Part shown: positions 16,854 to 25,568 of the stretch, one piece after another
Layout: each line of letters starts with the position of its first letter
How positions within the stretch are numbered: position 1 is the stretch's first letter
NCBI RefSeq assembly: GCF_000721105.1
Contig: NZ_JOEV01000039.1
Location: 62,001 to 126,000 of the forward strand
Direction of reading: 5' to 3'
Length of the DNA: 64,000 nt
DNA from: Streptomyces cellulosae
GTDB taxonomy: Bacteria > Actinomycetota > Actinomycetes > Streptomycetales > Streptomycetaceae
The notes under the pieces: model-generated
Databases searched by the model: none
What the model saw: the letters and a program-made list of their open reading frames with translations, nothing else
Told to the model about the DNA's origin: nothing
Position numbers and translations under genes: made by a program

Positions 16854-18406
16854 GGTTTGTTCGCTCCCGTCTCGGGGCGTCGCCTGACGGTCAGGCGGGA
16901 CGGCAGATCGGTGAGGTCGGCGCCGCGCGGGACGCCGAGGCGTTCGAGGACGGCGGTGCCGGCCACCGCGACGGTCAGGTTCAGCAGCAGGGCGGCGAGC
17001 CCTGCGTAGATCTCCAGCGGTCCGAAGCCCAGCGTCACGATGGACGAGAACCCCTCGCGCACGACCATGACGGTCCCGGCCACCATGCCCACGGCCCACC
17101 CGGCGAGCAGCGCCCGCGGATGCAGCCGCCCGGTGAACAGCCCCACCGCCACGGCCGGGAAGATCTGCAGGATCCACACCCCGCCCAGCAGCTGGAGGTT
17201 GACGGCGTCCTGGTCGCGCAGCCCGAACACGAACGCGACCGCGCCCACCTTCGCGGTCAGGGAGACCGCCTTGGCGATGCGCACCTGCCGCTTGGGCGTG
17301 GCCGTCGGATGGACGTACTCGACGTAGACGTTCCTGACGAAGCTCGTCGCCGCGGCGATCGACATCACGGCGGCCGGGACCAGCGCCCCCACGGTGATCG
17401 CGGCGAACACCAGCCCGGCCAGCGGCGCGGGCATCAGCCGGTCGACGAGCATCGGTACGGCGGACTCGGCGCCGCCCTCGGGGGCCCGCACGCCCGCCGC
17501 GAGGGCCGCGATGCCGAGGAAGCCGAACAGGGCGAGCAGGCCGGTCCAGGCGGGCAGCGCCACGGAGACCTTGCGCAGGGTGCGCGGCCCGTCGGCGGCG
17601 AACCCGGCGGTGAGCACGTGCGGGTACATCAGCAGGGCCAGGGCGGAGCCCAGCGCGAGAGTGGCGTAGGCGGGCTGCTGGTGCGGGGACAGGAGCAGGG
17701 GGGAGTGGGCCACGTCGGTGCCGCCCAGCCGGCGGGCCGCGCCCTCGAACACGGCACCGGGTCCGCCGAGCCGCCGCAGCACCAGCCAGCACACGGCGGT
17801 GAGCGAGACGAAGACGGCCACCGCCTTCAGCGCGGAGATCACCGCGGGCGCCCGCAGCCCGTGCCGGTAGGTGGCCACCGCGAGGCCCGCGAACAGCGCC
17901 ACCATCACCAGGTCCCCCGACGCGCCCCTCGGGTACACGCCTCCGGCCGTCAACACCGCTCGTATACCGAGCAGTTGGAGCGCCAGATACGGCATCGTCG
18001 CGAGGATCCCGGTCAGCGCGACCACCAGGGCCAGCGGCGGCGACCCGTACCGTCCGCGCACGAAGTCGGCGGCGGTGACGTAGCCGTGCCGACGGGCCAC
18101 CGTCCACAGCCGGCTCAGCAGGACGAAGGCGAGCGGGCAGAGCATCACCGTGTACGGCACCGCGAAGAAGGCGGGCGCCCCGTTGCCGTACGCCAGGCCC
18201 GGCACGGCCGTGAAGGTGTACGCGGTGAAGATCGTGCCGCCCAGCAGCAGCCAGGTCCACACCGGGCCGAGGCTGCGGTCGGCCAGCGCCCAGCCCTCCA
18301 GGGAGGGCAGCCGGTCGCTCGGGCGCAGGCGCCGCGCGGTGACGGCGAGCAGCGACGCCCCGCCGATCACGGCGAGGAACGTCGCGGTCATGGCGCCGTC
18401 GGCCAT
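16850..18406 (-). CDS. Sodium:solute symporter family protein (SSS)
   Basis: 518 aa from ATG 18406 with AAGGA upstream. About 13 hydrophobic segments in SSS order: the N-terminal DRSLGPVWTWLLLGGTIFTAYTF, VTAADFVRGRYGSPPLALVVALTGILATMPYLALQLLGIRAVL, the SIAAATSFVRNVYVEYV loop and LQLLGGVWILQIFPAVAVGLFTG. It resembles monocarboxylate/acetate permeases (MctP/ActP), though the DUF3311 partner often beside MctP is not visible. It probably imports a small carboxylate with sodium. First gene of the sigma-factor operon, divergent from cstA with 237 nt between. Confidence 0.87.
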   Translation of the reverse strand: MADGAMTATFLAVIGGASLLAVTARRLRPSDRLPSLEGWALADRSLGPVWTWLLLGGTIFTAYTFTAVPGLAYGNGAPAFFAVPYTVMLCPLAFVLLSRLWTVARRHGYVTAADFVRGRYGSPPLALVVALTGILATMPYLALQLLGIRAVLTAGGVYPRGASGDLVMVALFAGLAVATYRHGLRAPAVISALKAVAVFVSLTAVCWLVLRRLGGPGAVFEGAARRLGGTDVAHSPLLLSPHQQPAYATLALGSALALLMYPHVLTAGFAADGPRTLRKVSVALPAWTGLLALFGFLGIAALAAGVRAPEGGAESAVPMLVDRLMPAPLAGLVFAAITVGALVPAAVMSIAAATSFVRNVYVEYVHPTATPKRQVRIAKAVSLTAKVGAVAFVFGLRDQDAVNLQLLGGVWILQIFPAVAVGLFTGRLHPRALLAGWAVGMVAGTVMVVREGFSSIVTLGFGPLEIYAGLAALLLNLTVAVAGTAVLERLGVPRGADLTDLPSRLTVRRRPETGANKP

Positions 18407-18643
18407 GGGTCACCGTCCTTGGTGTGCCTGTGCCCTCAGGGGAGAGTTGCGCGGGTGGCCCGATCGGAGGACAGGGAACCGGCGGGAAATCTTCTGGACA
18501 TTCGCTGTCAACCGGTTCCGGCGGGTGGGCAACTCTTGCACAGACCGACAGCGAGCGGGACCCCTCGGGCGTCGCGACCGCTGATCAGCGTGCCTTTGCG
18601 AGCTGTCGAGGCCGTTCATCCCGCGTGTGAGCCAGGAGCCGCC

Positions 18644-20797
18644 ATGCCTACCTCCGTCCTGCCCGAAACCGGCCGACCGGTGCCGGAAAAATCACGTATG
18701 TCGCCACGGTCGATCCTGTTGTGGGCCGCCGTCGCCCTGCTCGGCGCCGTCGCCTGGGGAGTCCTCGCGCTGGCCCGGGGGGAGCGGATCTCCGCGGTCT
18801 GGCTGGTGGTGGCCGCGCTCGGCTCGTATGCCATCGCCTACCGCTTCTACTCCCGCTTCATCGCGCGCCGAGTCCTGAGGCCGGACGACAGCCGGGCCAC
18901 CCCGGCCGAGCGTCTCGAGGACGGCGTCGACTTCCACCCCACCGACCGCCGGGTGCTGCTCGGCCACCACTTCGCCGCGATCGCCGGCGCGGGCCCGCTG
19001 GTGGGACCGGTCCTCGCGGCCCAGATGGGCTACCTGCCCGGCACCCTCTGGATCGTCGCCGGGGTGATCTTCGCCGGGGCGGTGCAGGACATGGTCGTGC
19101 TGTTCCTGTCGATGCGCCGGGACGGCAAGTCGCTCGGGCAGATGGCCCGCGAGGAGATCGGCCGGGCGGGCGGAACCGCGGCCCTGATCGCCGTGTTCGC
19201 CATCATGATCATCCTGCTGGGGGTGCTGGCGCTGGTCGTCGTCAACGCCCTCGCCCACTCCCCGTGGGGCACCTTCTCGGTCGCGATGACCGTCCCCATC
19301 GCCCTGTTCATGGGATTCTGGCTGCACCGCATCCGCCCGGGCCGGGTCGTGGAGACCAGCCTCATCGGCGTGGCGCTGCTGCTGCTCGCCATCGCCGGCG
19401 GCAGCTGGGTGCAGAACTCCTCCCTGGCCGGCGCCTTCACGCTGAGCCCGACGACCCTCGTCTTCTGCCTGATCGGCTACGGCTTCGTCGCCTCCGTCCT
19501 GCCCGTGTGGATGCTGCTGGCGCCGCGCGACTACCTCTCCACCTTCATGAAGATCGGCACCATCGCGCTGCTCGCGGTGGGCGTCGTGTTCGCCGCGCCG
19601 GTGCTGCGGGCGGACGCGGTGAGCGACTTCGCCACCTCGGGCACGGGTCCGGTCTTCGCGGGTTCGCTCTTCCCGTTCCTGTTCATCACCATCGCCTGCG
19701 GCGCCCTGTCCGGCTTCCACGCCCTGGTCGCCTCCGGCACCACCCCGAAACTGATCCAGAAGGAGTCCCAGGTCCGGCTGATCGGCTACGGCGCGATGCT
19801 GATGGAGTCGTTCGTCGCGATCATGGCGCTGATCGCGGCGGCCACCCTGGAACCGGGCCTGTACTACGCGATGAACGCCCCCGCCGGACTCCTCGGTACG
19901 ACGGCCCAGTCCGCGTCCCACGCGGTGGCCGGCCTCGGCTTCACCATCAGCCCCGACCAGCTGACCCAGGCGGCCAGAGCGGTCGAGGAGCAGACCCTGA
20001 TCGCCCGCTCCGGCGGCGCGCCGACCCTCGCCGTCGGCATGTCGGAGATCTTCTCCGGGATCTTCGGCGGCACGGCCTTGAAGGCCTTCTGGTACCACTT
20101 CGCCATCATGTTCGAGGCGCTGTTCATCCTGACCACGGTCGACGCGGGCACCCGGGTCGGACGCTTCATGCTCCAGGACATGCTCGGCAATCTCTGGAAG
20201 CCCATCGGCCGGGTCAACTGGAAGCCCGGCATCTGGTTGTGCAGCGGCCTGGTCGTGGCCGCCTGGGGCTACTTCCTGCACTCCGGCGCCACCGACCCGC
20301 TCGGCGGCATCAACCAGCTCTTCCCGCTGTTCGGCATCGCCAACCAGCTGCTCGCCGCGATCGCCCTGGCGGTCTGCACGACCGTACTGATCAAGTCCGG
20401 GCGGCTGCGCTGGGCCTGGGTGACGGGCGCTCCGCTGGCCTGGGTGGTGGCGATCACCTTCACCGCGGGCTGGCAGAAGATCTTCTCGGACGACACCAAG
20501 GTCGGTTTCTTCGCCCAGCGCACCCGGTACGCCGACGCCCTCGACGCCGGCCAGGTCCTGCCGCCCGCCAAGACCCTCGACGACATGCACACCGTGGTCA
20601 CCAACTCCACCGTCGACGGCGTGCTCATCGCCCTGTTCCTGCTGCTGGTGGCCGTGGTGATGGGCAACGCGGCGGTGGTGTGCGTCCGGGCGGTCCGCGC
20701 GCCGGGCGGGCTGCCGCTCACCGAGGCGCCGTACGTCGAGTCCCGCATCGCCGCCGCCCCGGAGCCGGCCGAGCCGCTCGCCAAGGCACGCACATGA
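18644..20797 (+). CDS. cstA: Carbon starvation protein CstA family (peptide/pyruvate transporter)
   Basis: 717 aa from ATG 18644 with CAGGAG 7 nt upstream. Sixteen or more hydrophobic segments. CstA landmarks: DFHPTDRRVLLGHHFAAIAGAGPLVGPVLAAQMGYLPGTLWIVAGVIFAGAVQDMVVLF, SGFHALVASGTTPKLIQKE, MSEIFSGIFGG, and GGINQLFPLFGIANQLLAAIAL near the C-terminus. CstA and YjiY/BtsT-type proteins take up peptides or pyruvate under carbon limitation. The stop overlaps the start of a YbdD-like gene, the usual partner, so the pair is co-translated. Confidence 0.93.
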   Translation: MPTSVLPETGRPVPEKSRMSPRSILLWAAVALLGAVAWGVLALARGERISAVWLVVAALGSYAIAYRFYSRFIARRVLRPDDSRATPAERLEDGVDFHPTDRRVLLGHHFAAIAGAGPLVGPVLAAQMGYLPGTLWIVAGVIFAGAVQDMVVLFLSMRRDGKSLGQMAREEIGRAGGTAALIAVFAIMIILLGVLALVVVNALAHSPWGTFSVAMTVPIALFMGFWLHRIRPGRVVETSLIGVALLLLAIAGGSWVQNSSLAGAFTLSPTTLVFCLIGYGFVASVLPVWMLLAPRDYLSTFMKIGTIALLAVGVVFAAPVLRADAVSDFATSGTGPVFAGSLFPFLFITIACGALSGFHALVASGTTPKLIQKESQVRLIGYGAMLMESFVAIMALIAAATLEPGLYYAMNAPAGLLGTTAQSASHAVAGLGFTISPDQLTQAARAVEEQTLIARSGGAPTLAVGMSEIFSGIFGGTALKAFWYHFAIMFEALFILTTVDAGTRVGRFMLQDMLGNLWKPIGRVNWKPGIWLCSGLVVAAWGYFLHSGATDPLGGINQLFPLFGIANQLLAAIALAVCTTVLIKSGRLRWAWVTGAPLAWVVAITFTAGWQKIFSDDTKVGFFAQRTRYADALDAGQVLPPAKTLDDMHTVVTNSTVDGVLIALFLLLVAVVMGNAAVVCVRAVRAPGGLPLTEAPYVESRIAAAPEPAEPLAKART

Positions 20798-20985
20798 GGG
20801 CCGCCGCCCGCTGGGGCCGGGCCGTGCGCTGGTATCTGCGCGAGCTGACCGGGGAGGCGGAGTACGACCGCCACTGCGAGCGGCACCGGCGCCGTCATCC
20901 CGGGGTTCCGGTACCGACCCGGCGGGAGTACGAGGTGCTGCGCGCGGTGCGGAGGGAGGGGCGGCCGGAAGGGCGGTGTTGCTGA
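20794..20985 (+). CDS. YbdD/YjiX family small protein
   Basis: 63 aa, starting in the cstA stop (ATGA at 20794-20797). It has RWYLRELTGEAEYDRHCERHRRRHPGVPVPTRREYEVLR, the conserved form of YbdD/YjiX partners of CstA, with the Y-x-R/H-x-x-x-H pattern and the P-x-x-R-x-E/F-Y motif. Basic and soluble, ending in two cysteines. Function is unknown but the CstA association is strongly conserved. Confidence 0.88.
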   Translation: MRAAARWGRAVRWYLRELTGEAEYDRHCERHRRRHPGVPVPTRREYEVLRAVRREGRPEGRCC

Positions 20986-21014
20986 GGGGCTGAGGCCGCT
21001 GGGGACTCGTGTCG

Positions 21015-21059
21015 CTCGGGTGCCTCGGGTGCCTCGGGTGCGTCGGGTGCCTCGCGTGC
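21015..21059. repeat. Five tandem 9-nt units
   Basis: CTCGGGTGC occurs three times, followed by GTCGGGTGC and CTCGCGTGC. The tract lies between the convergent ends of the YbdD-like gene and SURF1. Confidence 0.8.
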
Positions 21060-21097
21060 CGGAGTGAGGGGGCTGGGCGGTGCCGGGTCGAGGGGTG

Positions 21098-21889
21098 TCA
21101 CACCGCGGCCGGTGCGGGCTCCTCGCTCGGCTGGTCGGCGGCCTCCCGGCGGTCCCGCAGCTCGCGCCGGACCAGGACCACCCAGCCCACCGGGACCGCG
21201 GCCGAGAACAGCCACCACTGGATGGCGTACGCGTAGTTCAGCGCGGCGTCCTCGTTGCCGGGCCTGCCCACCAGCTCGGGGATGTCGCCCTTCGGTTCGG
21301 GGGTCGTCTGCGCGATGTAGCCGCCGAGCACCTCGGCGCCGAGGCGGCGGGCCTCCTGCTCGCTGTTGATCAGCATGACCTGCCGGTCCGGCAGTCCCTT
21401 GAGGTTCTTGATGCCGCTCGCCGCGGTCGTCTCGTCGGGCATCAGCCGCCCGGTGACGGTGATCTCGCCGCGTGGCGGCGCGGGGATCCTGGGGAACGCG
21501 GTCTGGCTCGGGCCGTTCGCGGGGATCCAGCCCCGGTCGACGAGCAGGACCTTGCCGTCGGCGAGCACGAACGGGGTCAGGACGTGGTAGCCGACCTCGT
21601 CGTCCGAGTTGGTGCGGCGGCGGACGACGACCTCGTCGTCGGTGTCGAAGCGGCCCTTCGCGGACACGTTGTGGTACCGGTCCTTCGTGGTGACCGTGTG
21701 CCCGGGGGAGGTCAGCGTCTCCACGGGCACCGGCTTCGAGGACAGCGCGTCGGCGACCAGCTGGTTGCGGGCGCTGCGCTCCTCATAGCGGTGCATCTGC
21801 CAGATGCCCAGCCTGATCATCGTGGGGATGAGAAGGAGGGCGACCAGCGTGAGGATCACCCACTGCCGGGACAGAAGGAAGCGGTACAC
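21098..21889 (-). CDS. SURF1 family protein (cytochrome oxidase assembly)
   Basis: 263 aa from GTG 21889 (VYRFLLSRQWVILTLVALLLIPTMIRLGIWQ). The start is chosen because the first membrane helix follows directly; an ATG at 21922 adds 11 residues with no ribosome site. Two helices flank a large external domain; the second is YAIQWWLFSAAVPVGWVVLVRREL, with the SURF1 motifs LVDRGWIP and GRLMPDE. SURF1 helps insert haem into aa3-type cytochrome c oxidase. TACGGT lies 6 nt before the GTG, so translation may be leaderless. A 12-bp hairpin covers the start (21888-21918). Confidence 0.88.
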   Translation of the reverse strand: MYRFLLSRQWVILTLVALLLIPTMIRLGIWQMHRYEERSARNQLVADALSSKPVPVETLTSPGHTVTTKDRYHNVSAKGRFDTDDEVVVRRRTNSDDEVGYHVLTPFVLADGKVLLVDRGWIPANGPSQTAFPRIPAPPRGEITVTGRLMPDETTAASGIKNLKGLPDRQVMLINSEQEARRLGAEVLGGYIAQTTPEPKGDIPELVGRPGNEDAALNYAYAIQWWLFSAAVPVGWVVLVRRELRDRREAADQPSEEPAPAAV

Positions 21890-21918
21890 CCCACGACCGT
21901 ACAACTCGGTCGTGGGGT
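21888..21918. terminator. Hairpin between the zinc protein gene and SURF1, covering the SURF1 start
   Basis: A perfect 12-bp stem (ACCCCACGACCG / CGGTCGTGGGGT) with a 7-nt loop begins 20 nt after the stop of the leftward zinc protein gene and includes the first bases of the SURF1 GTG. It may terminate the upstream gene, mask the start, or both. Confidence 0.55.
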
Positions 21919-21938
21919 GCATGGAGGTGGGGGCCGCT

Positions 21939-22172
21939 TCAGACCTTGTCGACGATGCCCGCCCTTCCCTCCGCGCGGGCGCAGTGCGCGCCGCAGTACC
22001 AGTGGCCCTCGACCTCGACGCCCTGGCCGATGATCTGCACCCGGCAGTGCTCGCAGATGGGTGCCATGCGGTGGATCGCGCAGGAGAAGCAGTCAAATAC
22101 ATGCACCGCGCCCTGGGCGTGGATCTCGAAGGTCATTCCGTAGTGGTTGCCGCACACTTCACATGTCGCCAT
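21939..22172 (-). CDS. Cysteine-rich double zinc-finger protein
   Basis: 77 aa from ATG 22172 (MATCEVCGNHYG). Metal-ligand pattern: C4-x2-C7, C28-x2-C31, C40-x2-C43, C60-x2-H63-C64, with extra histidines at 24, 34 and 57. The spacing resembles two consecutive LIM-like or treble-clef zinc modules. No enzyme motif. Conserved in Streptomyces as a short hypothetical protein by my recollection. It may be a zinc-dependent adaptor or nucleic-acid-binding protein; the partner is unknown. Confidence 0.8.
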   Translation of the reverse strand: MATCEVCGNHYGMTFEIHAQGAVHVFDCFSCAIHRMAPICEHCRVQIIGQGVEVEGHWYCGAHCARAEGRAGIVDKV

Positions 22173-22331
22173 GCGCCACAGGGTGAGCCGTCTGTACCGC
22201 GCGGGCGAGCCGCCGCCGGGCGAGTCGCCCGGCAATCACCCGTCCGTACGGTCACAGCGGGGACGTCGCACGGCCGCCGGTCCGGTCCCCGTACGGTCAC
22301 GGGGACGCGCGGCCGTCCGGTCTCCCGGTGG

Positions 22332-23354
22332 TCACTGCTCCGCGGCCGGCTCGACATCCCTGAGCAGCTGTCCGAAGGCGGCCTCGTCGACCACCGGTGT
22401 GCCGAACTGGCGGGCCTTGACCACCTTGGACGTGCCCGAGTTCGGGTCGTTGGTGACGAGCAGGCTGGTGAGCCGCGAGATGCTGGTGGCCACATGGAGT
22501 CCGGCCTCGGTCGCGCGGTCCTCCAGGAGGTCCCGCTCGACGGACGTGTCCCCGGAGAACGCGATCCGCATGCCCTGTTTGAGTGGTTTGCCTTCTTCGT
22601 AGCGTCCCGGGTTGGGATAGGGGCACGCGGGCCTCTTACGGGCGGGACGCCAACTGCCCGGCCGGTAGCCGCCGTAGCCGCCGCCCGAGCCGCGGTAGCC
22701 GCCGCCCGAGCCCGCCTGCTGCCCGATCCGGGGCGCCGGGCGGTCCGACCACTCGGTCAGCGGCCTGCACTCGTGCAACGGCAGCCGGACGCCGCCCGCG
22801 GCCGCGGCCCTCAGGCTCGGCCGGAACGCCTCCGCCAGCACGCGCGCGTCGTCCAGCGCGTGGTGCGCCCGCTGCTGGACGACGCCGAAGTGCGCCGCCA
22901 GGGTCTCCAGCTTGTGGTTGGGCAGGGGGAGGCCCAGCTCCTTGGACAGCGCGATGGTGCACAGCCGCTGCCGCACCGGCGCCTCGCGCTCGGCGCGCGC
23001 GTACTCCCGCGCGATCATCTGCCAGTCGAAGACCGCGTTGTGCGCGACGAGCACCCGCCCGTCGAGACGGGCCGAGAACTCCTCGGCGATCTCCGTGAAG
23101 AGGGGCGCGCCCTCCAGTACGTCGCTCGTCAGACCGTGGATCCACACGGGGCCCGGATCGCGCTCCGGGTTGACCAGCGTGTACCAGTGGTCCTCGACCT
23201 CGCCGCGCGCGTCCAGGCGGTAGACGGCCGCGGAGATTATCCGGTCGTCGCGGGCCAGGCCGGTGGTCTCCACGTCGACGACCGCGTATCCGGGCGGATA
23301 GGCGGTCGGCCACCCCGTGGCGGAGGACACTGCGGTCGTGAGGTCTTCGAGCAT
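22332..23354 (-). CDS. DEDDh 3'-5' exonuclease with C-terminal BRCT domain
   Basis: 340 aa from ATG 23354. The exonuclease domain (~20-180) has all acidic residues: Asp27 and Glu29 in VVDVETTGL, Asp110 in AHNAVFDWQMI, and His164 and Asp169 in AHHALDDARVL. A Gly/Ser/Tyr-rich linker (~225-250) leads to a BRCT domain (~258-335: MRIAFSGDTSVERDLLEDRATEAGLHVATSISRLTSLLVTND). It resembles the DNA polymerase III epsilon proofreading family, but the BRCT arrangement suggests a repair or trimming role. It lies alone, convergent with no neighbour. Confidence 0.9.
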   Translation of the reverse strand: MLEDLTTAVSSATGWPTAYPPGYAVVDVETTGLARDDRIISAAVYRLDARGEVEDHWYTLVNPERDPGPVWIHGLTSDVLEGAPLFTEIAEEFSARLDGRVLVAHNAVFDWQMIAREYARAEREAPVRQRLCTIALSKELGLPLPNHKLETLAAHFGVVQQRAHHALDDARVLAEAFRPSLRAAAAGGVRLPLHECRPLTEWSDRPAPRIGQQAGSGGGYRGSGGGYGGYRPGSWRPARKRPACPYPNPGRYEEGKPLKQGMRIAFSGDTSVERDLLEDRATEAGLHVATSISRLTSLLVTNDPNSGTSKVVKARQFGTPVVDEAAFGQLLRDVEPAAEQ

Positions 23355-23579
23355 GGTCCCTGAGGATACGGGCCACGACTGACAGCGCCGTCCCGTACCC
23401 GTCCGTCAGGTACCGCGCTGCGGCCGCGCGTTCGAGCGCTGACGAGAGCCGCTGGTCCGTCCGCTCGCCCAAGTGCCGTGGTGCGGGCAACGGTTCGCTC
23501 CTCGACGCCACCCCGTGTCGGTACGGGCCGTCCGCGTCGGTAGGGACCGCCCGGCCCCAGGGGGTGCGATCCTCCGGGT

Positions 23580-24290
23580 GTGACCGAACCCACTCATGAC
23601 GAGGCCCACGGCCAAGCGCTCGGCGCCCGCCTCAACTGGCTGCGCGCGGCGGTCCTGGGCGCGAACGACGGCATCGTCTCCACCGCCGGTCTCGTCGTCG
23701 GCGTGGCCGGCGCGACGGCGGACCGCTCCACGCTGCTCACGGCCGGCCTGGCGGGCTTGTTGGCCGGCTCCATGTCGATGGCGGCGGGGGAGTACGTGTC
23801 CGTCTCCACCCAGCGCGACACGGAGAAGGCGGCCCTGGCGCTGGAGAGGCGGGAGCTGCGCGAGCAGCCCGAGGCCGAACTGGAGGAGCTGACCGAACTG
23901 CTGGAGGAACGGGGGCTCACCCAGGAGGTGGCCCGGGAAGCGGCCGAGCAGCTGACGGAACGGGACGCGTTGAGGGCCCACGCGCGCGTGGAACTCGGTA
24001 TCGACCCCGACGACCTCACCAACCCCTGGCACGCGGCCTGGGCGAGCTTTCTGGCGTTCACCGTCGGGGCGTTGCTGCCGCTGCTGGCGATCGTCCTGCC
24101 GCCCTCGGACTGGCGGGTGCCGGTCACCGTGGTGTCGGTCCTCGCCGCGCTCACGCTGACCGGCTGGAGCAGCGCCCGACTAGGGGCGGCCGGACCGGGC
24201 CGGGCGATGCTGCGGAACGTTGCGGGCGGGGCGCTGGCGATGGCGGTGACCTACGCGGCGGGATGGCTGCTGGGTGCGGCGGGGGTGTGA
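23580..24290 (+). CDS. VIT1/CCC1 family transporter
   Basis: 236 aa from GTG 23580. An N-terminal helix pair holds LNWLRAAVLGANDGIVSTAGLVVGVAGAT, the VIT1 signature, followed by GLLAGSMSMAAGEYVSVSTQRDTEKA. A long charged cytoplasmic helical insert (ALERRELREQPEAELEELTELLEERGLTQEVAREAAEQL) carries metal-binding glutamates as in the VIT metal-binding domain. Three more helices follow. Members move iron or manganese out of the cytoplasm. Single gene. Confidence 0.9.
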   Translation: MTEPTHDEAHGQALGARLNWLRAAVLGANDGIVSTAGLVVGVAGATADRSTLLTAGLAGLLAGSMSMAAGEYVSVSTQRDTEKAALALERRELREQPEAELEELTELLEERGLTQEVAREAAEQLTERDALRAHARVELGIDPDDLTNPWHAAWASFLAFTVGALLPLLAIVLPPSDWRVPVTVVSVLAALTLTGWSSARLGAAGPGRAMLRNVAGGALAMAVTYAAGWLLGAAGV

Positions 24291-24329
24291 CGGTGAGGCT
24301 CACCTCTTGGAACTCGCCGCCCCAGGCTC

Positions 24330-24436
24330 ACCTCTTGGACCTCGCCACCTGAAGTCCTCTCCTGGACCTCGCCACCTGAAGTCCTCTCCTGGACCTCGCC
24401 ACCTGAAGCCCTCTCCTGGAACCTGCCACCTGATGC
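24330..24436. repeat. 27-nt tandem repeat downstream of CopD gene
   Basis: Four units. The two central ones are 27 nt (CTCTCCTGGACCTCGCCACCT then GAAG plus two bases), with slightly divergent outer copies. The tract directly abuts the stop of the leftward CopD gene at 24437. Confidence 0.85.
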
Positions 24437-25441
24437 TCACCATCTGATGGGCAGCGGCACCGCGGTCAGCAGCCCCGACACCGCGACCACCAGCCCCAGG
24501 GCGACGACCTCCGCGCGCGCGGGTGCGCAGGCGGTCAGCGGGTCGGTGGCGCGGGCCAGCCGGATCCGCGCCCAGAGGGCGAGCAGGGCGACGACGGCCA
24601 CCAGGAGCACCTTGGCGAGCAGGGTGCGTCCGTACGCCGTTGTCGTCAGCTGATCCAGGATCGTGTCCGCCGGCATGCGGCGCAGCGAACTCGTCAGCCC
24701 GCTCGCCGTGAGGGCGGCGAGCAGAACGGCCGCCAGGCGCGCGTACAGCCCGAGCAGCGCCGCGCCCATCTCGGCGGAGCGCCACAGGCGCAGGGTGCGC
24801 AGCACGGACAGCAGACCCCCCGTCCACAGTGCCGCGCAGGTCAGGTGCACCAGCGTGAGGCCGGAACCGAGCAGCGGGCTCGTCTCGGTCGGGGGATGCG
24901 CCCGCAGGGCTTCCGCCACGACCACCGCGGCCAGCGGCCAGACCTGGGTGGCGGGGCGGCGCGAGAGGGCGCACAGTCCGGCCACGAGGAAGGCGTTGAC
25001 CTCCACCAGGGCGAGCTTGCCCGCACGGGACTCGTACAGGCCGCCGATGTCGATCGCGGCGACGCTGTCCGGCACCAGGTTGCCGGTCGCCACGACCGAC
25101 GCGAGTCCGAGGGCCGCGAGGAAACCGGCGCCGGCCGCGAACGGAGCCCAACTGCGGGGCGCGGTCGGGGAAGCGACGGACACCGCATCCGCCAGCCGGC
25201 GCGCGAACAGCTCGCCCAGCGGGATGCTGAGCGCCGCGAACAGCACCGCGCGCAGGAGCGCGACGCCGCCGGCGCCGGGCGGGGCGGCCTCGCCGCTGCC
25301 GTGCAGTGCGGCGGACGGCCCGAGCAGCGGGATCAGTGCGCCCAGGGCCACCAGGACAAGAACGACGACGGCCCGGCCCGTGCCGGGGCGTGGTCTGGGG
25401 CCGATCGGGTCGGCCACCTCGGAGGTCGGTCGTATCAACGT
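24437..25441 (-). CDS. CopD family membrane protein
   Basis: 334 aa from GTG 25441 (VTLIRPTSEVADPIG). A TTG at 25480 is a longer alternative; GGTGAAG at ~9 nt supports 25441. About eight membrane helices. CopD region: TLVHLTCAALWTGGLLSVLRTL, YARLAAVLLAALTASGLTSSLRRMPADTILDQLTTTAYGRTLLAKVLLVAVVALLALWARIRL. CopD proteins are implicated in copper uptake or periplasmic copper handling. No CopC or CopZ neighbour is present. Confidence 0.82.
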   Translation of the reverse strand, partial: TLIRPTSEVADPIGPRPRPGTGRAVVVLVLVALGALIPLLGPSAALHGSGEAAPPGAGGVALLRAVLFAALSIPLGELFARRLADAVSVASPTAPRSWAPFAAGAGFLAALGLASVVATGNLVPDSVAAIDIGGLYESRAGKLALVEVNAFLVAGLCALSRRPATQVWPLAAVVVAEALRAHPPTETSPLLGSGLTLVHLTCAALWTGGLLSVLRTLRLWRSAEMGAALLGLYARLAAVLLAALTASGLTSSLRRMPADTILDQLTTTAYGRTLLAKVLLVAVVALLALWARIRLARATDPLTACAPARAEVVALGLVVAVSGLLTAVPLPIRW

Positions 25442-25568
25442 CACCTCACGATCTTCACCAGCTACCACAGAACGGGGCAAGTCCGGGAAAACAACTGGAG
25501 GAACGGCGTTCCGCCCATAAGTCCGGCGTGATCCCCCAGGTGGGTACGTTTTCCGACCGCCTCATGAC

